A stretch of DNA of 30,847 bases from CAUSKK01 sp963533935 (GTDB lineage: Bacteria > Pseudomonadota > Gammaproteobacteria > Cardiobacteriales > Cardiobacteriaceae). The stretch's first letter is position 1. The number at the start of each line of letters is the position of its first letter. The position numbers were made by a program, and so were the translations under genes. The DNA is taken from the NCBI GenBank assembly GCA_963533935.1, contig CAUSQL010000019.1, positions 1 through 30,847 of the forward strand, written 5' to 3'. This document shows positions 15,017-21,787 of the stretch, in pieces. Under the pieces are notes generated by a model that worked only from the letters and a program-made list of their open reading frames with translations, was not told the DNA's origin and did no database searches.

Positions 15017-16112
15017 ATGGAACTAAATTTAAGCTACGAGAAAATCCGCCAATTGCAGGAACGCAGCGGCGCCCTGCGGGGGTATCTTTGACTACGAGGC
15101 GAAGAAGGAGCGGCTGGAGGAGGTAAACCGCGAGCTGGAGCGGCCGGACATCTGGAATAACCAGGAACAGGCCACGGCGCTAAATCAGGAGCGGGCCAGC
15201 CTGGACGGGGTCATTGGCAAATTGGAACAGCTGGCCCAGGGCTTGAATGACTGTCGGGAAATCCTCGAACTGGCCCAGCTGGAGGACGACCAGGCCCTGG
15301 CCGACGAAGCCCTCAACGATTTGGCCCAGCTGGAAAAGCTGGTGGAAGATTTGGAATTCCGCCGCATGTTTGCCGGCGAGCTGGACCAGAACAACGCCTT
15401 TCTCGACATCAACGCCGGTTCCGGCGGTACCGAAGCCCAGGACTGGGCCGCCATGCTGCTGCGCATGTACTGCCGCTGGGGCGAGCAGCGCGGCTTTAAA
15501 ACGGAAATCATCGAGGAAAGCGCCGGCGAGGTGGCGGGCATTAAATCGGCCACGGTGGCCTTCCAGGGCGAGTACGCCTACGGCTGGCTGCGCACGGAAA
15601 TCGGCATTCATCGCCTGGTGCGCAAATCGCCCTTCGACTCGGACAATCGGCGCCACACCTCCTTCGCCTCGGTCTTTGTCTCGCCGGAAATCGACGACCG
15701 GGTGGACATTGAGATTAATCCCGCCGACCTGCGGGTGGACGTGTACCGGGCCTCTGGCGCCGGCGGCCAGCACGTGAACCGGACGGAATCGGCGGTGCGC
15801 ATCACCCACCTGCCCACCAACATCGTGGTGCAGTCCCAGAGCAGCCGCAGCCAGCACCAGAACCGGGACACCTGCATGAAGCAGCTGCGTTCCAAGCTCT
15901 ACGAGTTGGAAATGCAGAAGCGCAGCGCCTCGGCCCAGGCCCTGGAGGACAGCAAGTCGGACATCGGCTGGGGCAACCAGATTCGCTCCTACGTGCTCGA
16001 CCAGTCGCGCATTAAGGATTTGCGCACCGGCCATGAAACTTCCAACACTCAAGCGGTGCTGGACGGCGACCTGGACGCCTTCATGCAGGCCAGTCTGAAG
16101 GCGGGGCTGTAA
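15017..16112 (+). CDS. prfB: Peptide chain release factor 2, programmed +1 frameshift
   Basis: RF2 reads UGA and UAA stop codons and triggers release of the finished peptide. The first frame is ATG 15017 plus 24 sense codons up to the in-frame TGA at 15089-15091; a +1 shift continues from GAC at 15090 to the stop at 16112, giving 364 residues (E. coli: 365). The catalytic GGQ is in ASGAGGQHVNRTESAVRI. The stop-recognition region is RKSPFDSDNRRHTSF, where RF2 has the SPF tripeptide. The segment LDYEAKKERLEEVN after the shift matches E. coli RF2. It follows a palindromic element, and a strong terminator ends it. The lysS gene usually found downstream is missing here. Confidence 0.97.
15077..15092 (+). 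promoter_or_regulatory. RF2 autoregulatory frameshift site
   Basis: CGGGGGTATCTTTGAC carries the three known elements: an internal Shine-Dalgarno-like G run, the slippery CTT, and TGA followed by C. When RF2 is scarce the ribosome pauses at UGA and slips forward by one base; when RF2 is ample, synthesis stops after 24 residues. E. coli has AGGGGG in place of CGGGGG. Confidence 0.96.
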
Positions 16113-16134
16113 TCAGCTGTTCATGCCGTAATCC

Positions 16135-16159
16135 GGGGCCGTTGGGCCCCAATTTTTTT
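16135..16159 (+). terminator. Rho-independent terminator of prfB
   Basis: The stem GGGGCC / GGCCCC, with loop GTTG, is followed by AATTTTTTT, 22 bases after the prfB stop. Confidence 0.92.
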
Positions 16160-16290
16160 AAATTTTTTCTCTGTGCACGGGTTTTGCGTAATAGCACGGT
16201 AATAGGCGGCGCTGGGAGGCCGTGGCCTTGGTGTTAATCCACATCGGACTAGCCAACACACTTAATCACCATCGAGCAGAGGAAATTTAT

Positions 16291-19200
16291 ATGAAGCAAA
16301 AGTTAATCGTAGTTCTAACGGCGGCGGCCCTCAGTGCCTGCGGCGGCGGCCAGCGCAATCCGGAGCTGTCCCTATTCATACCGAAGGCGCCCCCGCCGGA
16401 AGTTAGCCCCACGGCCGCCCCCACCCTGGGCCCGCAACTGCCCACCACAACGCCGACCAGCAATCCGGCCCCTCCGGTTACAAGCGGCAATCCGAATCCG
16501 GGCGGCGGCGGTAATCCCAATCCAACGCCCAGTACGCCGCCATCGGTAACGCCTTCGGCCACCCCGTCAGCAACAAATTCCGCCACGCCAAGCGCAACGG
16601 CTTCACCCAGCACGCAACCGTCGGCTAGCCCAAGCGCCCTGCCGTCAGTAACGGCACAGCCAACGGCCCAACCTTCAATTACAAACAGTCCAAGCGCCCT
16701 GCCGTCGGTAACGCCTACGGTTCAGCCTTCCACTACCCCAAGCGTTCAACCGTCGGTAACTGCGCCACCCAGTGCAACGGCCACCGCCCAACCTTCCACG
16801 GCGCCAACGGCAGCGCCCAGCGTTCAGCCGTCGGTAACGGCCCAGCCAACGGCCCAACCTTCATTTACAAACGGTCCAAGCGCCCTGCCGTCTGTAAATC
16901 CCAGCGTTCAACCAACCGCAACGGCCCAGCCCTCGGTTATGCCCAGTGCGCAGCCGTCTGCCACAGCTCAGCCTTCAGTTACAAATACCCCGGGCTTACT
17001 GCCGCCGGCCACGCCTCTAGTGCCCTTAAATCCTTATCCCACCATAACGGGTATACCGGTCCCAAGTCCAACAACAACGCCACCTTCCGTTAATCCAACG
17101 GTGCCGCCGGGTGCGCAACCTGTGCCTACACCTACCACTCCGCTGGCAACCGCCACGGCCCAACCATCGGTAACGGCTCCAGCCCAGCCAAGTGCTACGG
17201 CTACGGCGCAACCTTCCACGGCGCCAACGGCAGCGCCCAGCGTTCAGCCGTCGGTAACGGCCCAGCCAACGACCCAACCTTCATTTACAAACAGTCCAAG
17301 CGCCCTGCCATCAGTAAATCCCAGCGTTCAACCAACCGCAACGGCCCAGCCCCATAATCCAGCGCCGCCATCAGCCACCCCGACGGCCAATGGCGGCAAC
17401 AACAATGGCGGCGGCAATAGTGGCAATGGCGGCAATAACAACGGCCCCGCCCCCACCGTTACTACAAACCCAATGGCTACCGCTATCGTTACTCCAACGG
17501 CCAGCACCCAGCCTAGTGGTTCCGCAACCCCCTCAGTGACCACGACAACTACGGCCCAACCATCGGCTACCGCTACTCCGCCAGCGACACCCACTAGTTC
17601 AGCTTCACCATCAGCTTCGCCTTCGCCCAGCGCCACAGCCACCGCTAGCCCCAGTGCAAGCGCTACCGCTTCACCCAGTGTTTCGCCAACTAGCACACCA
17701 GCGCCAGCCGCCAACGATATTTGCGAGCCTATTCTGTCTAAAAATACCCCGCTCATTAGCGGCATGATTAAGCATGAGGACGTGAAATACGCTCGGCCAG
17801 CGAAGGGTGTGGCCGTGGAAGAACCCACCTATAAAACATGTATCGTACGGATTACGGATAGCAATGAAAGAATGCGCCACAACTATTCACGGCGGCAGAG
17901 CTTTAACGCCGATAACAGCTACTTCTTTATCCATAATCTCAGTGGCTATTGGTTCCTGTACGACGCGAAGACCGGCAAACAGATTAAGCAGCTGAACGGT
18001 GTGGGCGGTGCCGCTTCCGAGCCGCAATGGCACCCAACGGACCCCAACATCATTTACTACTTTACGGAAAACGGCGTGGGCATGACCTTCTACAAACTGG
18101 ATGTGCGTACCAACCAAACCTCCGTGGAAGCTGACATGAGTGGCGCTATTAAAGCTATTTGGCCCAAGGCCAACGTAGCTACTACCCTGAAAGGAGAAGG
18201 TTCACCGTCCAAAGATGGTCGCTACTGGTGTCTATTGGCCCGTAATACCGCAGACACTAACGAACACGGTGTGTGGAAGAGCTACGGCGCCTTCACCTGG
18301 GATATGCAGGAAAAACGCATCGTTGGCAGCATGAATCTGACGGACCAATTCCCAGACCACATCAGCACTAGCCCGAACGGCAAATACTGCGTGATTTCTT
18401 CAGACGGCGATTCGGGTACCCGCTCCTACCACAGCGACTTCCGCCAGAGCCCATACAACGGCAGCGTTAGCACCAACTATATTCAGGTTCACCCGAAATC
18501 TGAACATTCAGATCTGGGTCTAACCAAGGAAGGCCACGATGCTTATATCTCCGTCGATTACACAGCCGCCGGCGATGGTTATGTCTTCTTTGTCGATTTG
18601 GATACGGGCAAACGTACGAACCTGTTCCGCATCTACGGTTCTGGTGGCGCAGCCACGGCCTTACACATTTCCGGTAAGAACTTTAATAAGCCGGGCTGGG
18701 CTGTGCTCTCCAGCTACAGCAACTACGGCGGTGAAGTGCTCTGGGCCTACAACAAAATCTTCGCCTTCAGTCTGGAAGATAAGCCACAGATTAAGAACAT
18801 CGCCTTTAGCCATGCCATTCGGGCGGAATATGAGGACGAGCCGCAGGCCACCACCAACAAGGACCTAACCCGGCTGCTCTTTAATTCCACCTGGGATAGC
18901 AATAACACTAGGGACCGCAATGTGTACATGATTGGCCTCCCCGAAAACGCCGTCCCATCTCTACATGGAACTGGTGGCGTGGCGAACAATAATAGTCCGG
19001 TGCCAACGGCCACTAGCCAAGCAGCACCGCAGTCCGGCAATCCCTTCGTTAATCGGGCACAAAATGCGGCCAATCAGCTCCAGCAGGCCCAGCAGAACCA
19101 AAATAATCTGCTGGCCCAGGTAAACGGCATTAGCGTTAAGGCCATGAAAAATGCCGATGGCCGCCTGACCGTTGCGAAGGAAGCGGCTAAGCCGGTAATT

Positions 19201-19905
19201 ATCGACGGCGCCAGCCAGTTCAAAACGCCCAAAGAACTGCAGCGGCTCATTGATGCGGCCGCCGCCAAGGGCGCTAGCTCCGTGCTGCTGAAGATTTCCG
19301 GCCCAGATAACTACGTGCTAGAAAGTGAACTGCTCGGCCAAACCCTGGCCACGGCCCAGCGGGACCGGGACGGCATTTACACCGGCGCCGCCGGCAATAA
19401 CTTCTACAGCCGCGCCCAGATTGGCGAACTGGAAAATTACGCCCGTCGCCAGGGCATTGAGCTGATTCCGGAGGTTAATTTGCCCGGCCAGGCCGATTTC
19501 ATCAGTAAATTGCTGAAACGGAAGGACAGCGGCCGCGCTGAACAGGTCTTTAACGGTCAAACCGGCGAGGCAGCAGCCCGCTTTGCCCAGGATTTATATG
19601 GTGAGGTGGCCAATGCCTTCGGCCAGAGTAAGCATTTCCACATGGGTGGGGCGGCCTTTGACGGCATTATTGAAGACAACGCCAGCTACATTAACTTTGT
19701 CAATGGCAACGGCAAATTCCTGGCTAACCGGGGACTTACGCCGCAGCTGTGGAACGATGGCCTGCTGCCCGGCAGCCTGAACAAGCTGGATAAAGCCGTT
19801 GAGGTGGGTTACCGGCTAGAAGATGGCCAACGGGCTTCCAAGGAAGCGCTGGAGGCGGCTGGCTTTAAGGTTATCGATCAGCGGGAGGAGCAGGCACCGC
19901 AATAG
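16291..19905 (+). CDS. Large lipoprotein: P/S/T/A-rich stalk, beta-propeller, GH20-like domain
   Basis: The protein has 1204 residues. A lipoprotein signal ends in LSAC with lipidation at Cys17. Residues about 35-475 are a Pro/Ser/Thr/Ala-rich stalk with repeats such as TAQPSVT and a Gly/Asn patch. Residues about 480-900 resemble a TolB-like beta-propeller (inference from repeated short strands such as EPQWHPTDPNIIYYF and STSPNGKYCVIS). A Gln/Asn-rich linker leads to a C-terminal domain (about 966-1195) that follows glycoside hydrolase family 20: YARRQGIELIPEVNLPGQ and FHMGGAAFDG. GH20 enzymes have PGH and HxGGDE there, so the catalytic Asp-Glu pair is Ala1121-Ala1122 and the domain is probably inactive. 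AGAGGA precedes the ATG at 16291; an upstream in-frame GTG at 16222 would spoil the lipoprotein signal. Likely a surface binding protein; the role is unproven. Confidence 0.8.
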   Translation: MKQKLIVVLTAAALSACGGGQRNPELSLFIPKAPPPEVSPTAAPTLGPQLPTTTPTSNPAPPVTSGNPNPGGGGNPNPTPSTPPSVTPSATPSATNSATPSATASPSTQPSASPSALPSVTAQPTAQPSITNSPSALPSVTPTVQPSTTPSVQPSVTAPPSATATAQPSTAPTAAPSVQPSVTAQPTAQPSFTNGPSALPSVNPSVQPTATAQPSVMPSAQPSATAQPSVTNTPGLLPPATPLVPLNPYPTITGIPVPSPTTTPPSVNPTVPPGAQPVPTPTTPLATATAQPSVTAPAQPSATATAQPSTAPTAAPSVQPSVTAQPTTQPSFTNSPSALPSVNPSVQPTATAQPHNPAPPSATPTANGGNNNGGGNSGNGGNNNGPAPTVTTNPMATAIVTPTASTQPSGSATPSVTTTTTAQPSATATPPATPTSSASPSASPSPSATATASPSASATASPSVSPTSTPAPAANDICEPILSKNTPLISGMIKHEDVKYARPAKGVAVEEPTYKTCIVRITDSNERMRHNYSRRQSFNADNSYFFIHNLSGYWFLYDAKTGKQIKQLNGVGGAASEPQWHPTDPNIIYYFTENGVGMTFYKLDVRTNQTSVEADMSGAIKAIWPKANVATTLKGEGSPSKDGRYWCLLARNTADTNEHGVWKSYGAFTWDMQEKRIVGSMNLTDQFPDHISTSPNGKYCVISSDGDSGTRSYHSDFRQSPYNGSVSTNYIQVHPKSEHSDLGLTKEGHDAYISVDYTAAGDGYVFFVDLDTGKRTNLFRIYGSGGAATALHISGKNFNKPGWAVLSSYSNYGGEVLWAYNKIFAFSLEDKPQIKNIAFSHAIRAEYEDEPQATTNKDLTRLLFNSTWDSNNTRDRNVYMIGLPENAVPSLHGTGGVANNNSPVPTATSQAAPQSGNPFVNRAQNAANQLQQAQQNQNNLLAQVNGISVKAMKNADGRLTVAKEAAKPVIIDGASQFKTPKELQRLIDAAAAKGASSVLLKISGPDNYVLESELLGQTLATAQRDRDGIYTGAAGNNFYSRAQIGELENYARRQGIELIPEVNLPGQADFISKLLKRKDSGRAEQVFNGQTGEAAARFAQDLYGEVANAFGQSKHFHMGGAAFDGIIEDNASYINFVNGNGKFLANRGLTPQLWNDGLLPGSLNKLDKAVEVGYRLEDGQRASKEALEAAGFKVIDQREEQAPQ
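16789..17352 (+). repeat. 144-bp direct repeat within the lipoprotein stalk
   Basis: Positions 16789-16932 and 17209-17352 differ at only four bases. The offset is exactly 420 bp (140 codons), so recombination between them would delete or add 140 residues in frame. Confidence 0.9.
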
Positions 19906-19924
19906 GCTTTAATCATCACAAACG

Positions 19925-19949
19925 GCGCCCCTTCATGGGGCGCTTTTTT
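19925..19949 (+). terminator. Rho-independent terminator of the large lipoprotein gene
   Basis: The stem GCGCCCC / GGGGCGC, with loop TTCAT, is followed by T6, 20 bases after the stop codon. Confidence 0.93.
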
Positions 19950-19962
19950 ATGGCCGAAATCT

Positions 19963-19991
19963 TTGTTAATAAAGGGGAAATGGGATAAATA
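19963..19991 (+). promoter_or_regulatory. Candidate promoter of the TPR lipoprotein gene
   Basis: TTGTTA (19963-19968), a 17-bp spacer and TAAATA (19986-19991) lie between the preceding terminator and the gene at 20107, predicting a leader of about 110 bases. Confidence 0.5.
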
Positions 19992-20055
19992 CAGGAATTT
20001 TGCCCTATGAAAAGCTAAAATTAGCGAACAACAGGAACGACATCATTTTCAGAGT

Positions 20056-20084
20056 GTCGCAGGCGACTGGGTCGCCCACTTTTT
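20056..20084 (+). promoter_or_regulatory. Overlapping hairpins in the leader of the 20107 gene
   Basis: GTCGC (20056-20060) can pair with GCGAC (20063-20067), and GGCGAC (20062-20067) can instead pair with GTCGCC (20071-20076). The two are mutually exclusive. The second is followed, after three bases, by T5, like a weak terminator. This would fit an attenuator 23 bp before the start codon, though short loops and chance remain possible. Confidence 0.4.
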
Positions 20085-20106
20085 AATTCTGAAGACAGGA
20101 ATTTTT

Positions 20107-21156
20107 ATGAACAAATTAATGCTTGGCGCGGCGGTAGCCATGATTATGAGTGGTTGCACACCTATCTATGGCGGCAACGCCCCAGTCTATGACGGCGTGC
20201 AAAACACGGCCGTGCCCCCGTCCCTTAGCCCAGAGCAGCAGTACCAGCAGCAGCTGCAAATGGAACAACAGCAAAACATCATGAGTCTGCAGGAACAGTT
20301 GCGCCAGCGCGACGAACAAATTCGCCAGATGCAGGCCCGGGATTATTCGCAGAACCAACGGAGCGTAACTCAGGCCGGCTATCGCAGCCCCAGCACCAAC
20401 GGCGGTTCTAGCAATAATGGCTTGAGCAGCAGCTCAACCATGCAGGAACGCATTGCCAAGGCAGAAAAGGAAGCTGAAGCGGCCCGGCGCAAGGCCGAGC
20501 AGGAGCGGCAGGGTAGGACGGTTAGCAATTCCACCGGCGCTAGCAGCACCACCTCCAGCAATAGAAGTTCCCCCGACGCCTCTATGGAAGAGCGCATTGC
20601 CAAGGCCCAGAAGGAAGCCGAGACGGCGCGGAAAAAGGCCCAGGAGGAGAATCGTAAGGTGGGAGGTAGCACTAGCACCGCAACGGCGGATAGCTCCAAC
20701 GGCACGGGCAGCACCAGTAAGACGGAAAAGGCTCGCCCAGAAGCAGTGCGGCCTAAGGATAGTACTTCGAGCAAGGCAAGCGACGCGAAGAAAACCGCCA
20801 AGGCCAGTGCGGACGAGGAAGATAGTGGCGGCAAGTCCGGCGGCCAGGCCGTTTCAGAACTGCTGAAGAAGGCTTCCAGCTCCATTGGCAAGGGCGACCT
20901 AAACGGCGCCGTGGCCCATCTAGAGAACGCCCACCGCCTTGACCCGAATAACAGCAAGATTCTCTATGACATTGCCAATGTGCGCTATCACCAAAACCGC
21001 TACCGGGACGCGGAAACCTTCGCCAGCCGGGCGGTGAAAGCTGGCGGCTCCAGTGCGACGCTGAAGAAATCCTGGTCGCTCATTGCCAATTCCCGCAAGG
21101 CACTTGGTGATAATCAGGGGGCCGTGTCCGCGGCGGAAAAAGCCGCTGGCTTGTAA
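20107..21156 (+). CDS. Lipoprotein with coiled coil and C-terminal TPR-like repeats
   Basis: The protein has 349 residues. The lipoprotein signal ends in MSGC, with lipidation at Cys17. A Gln-rich coiled coil follows (about residues 40-80), then a Ser/Thr/Asn-rich region carrying two related helical repeats, MQERIAKAEKEAEAARRKA and MEERIAKAQKEAETARKKA, then a Lys/Glu/Ser-rich linker. The last 100 residues look like two to three tetratricopeptide repeats (GDLNGAVAHLENAHRLDPNN, then NRYRDAETFASRAVKAG). It is likely an outer-membrane-anchored periplasmic scaffold. Its own promoter and leader suggest separate regulation from the large lipoprotein. No named family recognised. Confidence 0.78.
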   Translation: MNKLMLGAAVAMIMSGCTPIYGGNAPVYDGVQNTAVPPSLSPEQQYQQQLQMEQQQNIMSLQEQLRQRDEQIRQMQARDYSQNQRSVTQAGYRSPSTNGGSSNNGLSSSSTMQERIAKAEKEAEAARRKAEQERQGRTVSNSTGASSTTSSNRSSPDASMEERIAKAQKEAETARKKAQEENRKVGGSTSTATADSSNGTGSTSKTEKARPEAVRPKDSTSSKASDAKKTAKASADEEDSGGKSGGQAVSELLKKASSSIGKGDLNGAVAHLENAHRLDPNNSKILYDIANVRYHQNRYRDAETFASRAVKAGGSSATLKKSWSLIANSRKALGDNQGAVSAAEKAAGL

Positions 21157-21180
21157 GGTGATTTGGTCATAGCCTAAACA

Positions 21181-21260
21181 TTTACAAACGGAGGGGCGCT
21201 TCCCCTGTATGTATTTACGCCATTAATTACATACAGGGGAAGCGCCCCTCCGTTTGTAAA
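21181..21260. repeat. Palindromic intergenic element, copy 7 (most perfect)
   Basis: An 80-bp element with perfectly complementary 33-bp arms (21181-21213 and 21228-21260) around a 14-bp centre. Outer ends are TTTACAAACGGAGGGGCGCTT and its complement. It lies between the convergent TPR lipoprotein gene and hup, 24 bp past the lipoprotein stop. It has no T tract, so it is not a classical terminator. Confidence 0.97.
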
Positions 21261-21276
21261 TCGTATTTAGTGGGCA

Positions 21277-21302
21277 CAAAAAAGCGCCTCCGAAGAAGCG
21301 CT
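21277..21302 (-). terminator. Rho-independent terminator of hup
   Basis: Read on the minus strand, AGCGCTTC, a TTCG tetraloop and GAGGCGCT form an 8-bp stem with one G-U pair, followed by a run of T. It starts 17 bases after the hup stop. Confidence 0.92.
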
Positions 21303-21318
21303 GCCCGAAAACTTAAAA

Positions 21319-21627
21319 TTATTTCTTCTTCGCTGGGGATTTTTTCGCCGCGTGGGGATTTAGAGATTCTTTCAGCTTTTTGCCAGCCTTAAATACAGGG
21401 CTAGTGCTGGCAGCAATTTTAATTTCCTTGCCGGTCTGGGGATTGCGACCAGTACGTGCTGCGCGCTCCCGGGTTTCAAAGGTACCAAAACCAATTAGGG
21501 TAACTTTGTCCTTCTTCTGTAGCGTGCTGGAAACGGCATCTAAGAAAGCCTCAAGAGCTTTGGCAGCCTGAGCTTTAGTAATGTCAGCTTGTTTGGCGAT
21601 GGCATCGACCAATTCGGTTTTATTCAT
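21319..21627 (-). CDS. hupB: DNA-binding protein HU
   Basis: The 102-residue nucleoid protein binds and bends DNA as a dimer. It has the HU N-terminus MNKTELVDAIA, the signature GFGTFETRERAARTGRNPQTG and the FKAGKKLKE segment. It differs from the usual 90 residues by a Lys/Ala-rich tail (AAKKSPAKKK) that may add DNA contacts. AAGGA lies seven bases before the ATG. It follows lon on the same strand, as hupB does in E. coli, which supports the symbol; a 160-bp gap suggests its own promoter. Confidence 0.95.
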   Translation of the reverse strand: MNKTELVDAIAKQADITKAQAAKALEAFLDAVSSTLQKKDKVTLIGFGTFETRERAARTGRNPQTGKEIKIAASTSPVFKAGKKLKESLNPHAAKKSPAKKK

Positions 21628-21680
21628 AAAAAATCCTTAGAGTTCAAAAGGTTAAAACGGCCGGACCCCGGTCCGTCGCT

Positions 21681-21711
21681 ATATTAAAACCGCTAAACAG
21701 CTAGTTTTCAA
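21681..21711 (-). promoter_or_regulatory. Candidate hup promoter
   Basis: On the minus strand TTGAAA (21706-21711) and TAATAT (21681-21686) are 19 bp apart, longer than ideal. A small palindrome CGGACCCCGGTCCG (21662-21675) lies just downstream and could be an operator or part of the leader. Confidence 0.3.
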
Positions 21712-21787
21712 GAGGTTTACAGAAAAAAAATCCAGTAACGGCGCTGCTTCCCAGCGATTTAAAATAAAAACCTTAAAAATCAAGTCA

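Noticed and set aside
16222..16290. Upstream GTG start for the large lipoprotein
   Set aside because: It would put 23 residues before the lipoprotein signal; the ATG at 16291 has AGAGGA upstream and starts a proper signal sequence.
16287..17828. Long open frames on the minus strand opposite the lipoprotein stalk
   Set aside because: They are mirror images of the low-complexity Pro/Ser/Thr/Ala codons, lack ribosome sites and known motifs, and the plus frame continues through clear domains.
21181..21260. Palindromic element as an ordinary bidirectional terminator
   Set aside because: There is no T tract next to the stem, the arms are far longer than needed, and copies also occur upstream of divergent genes.
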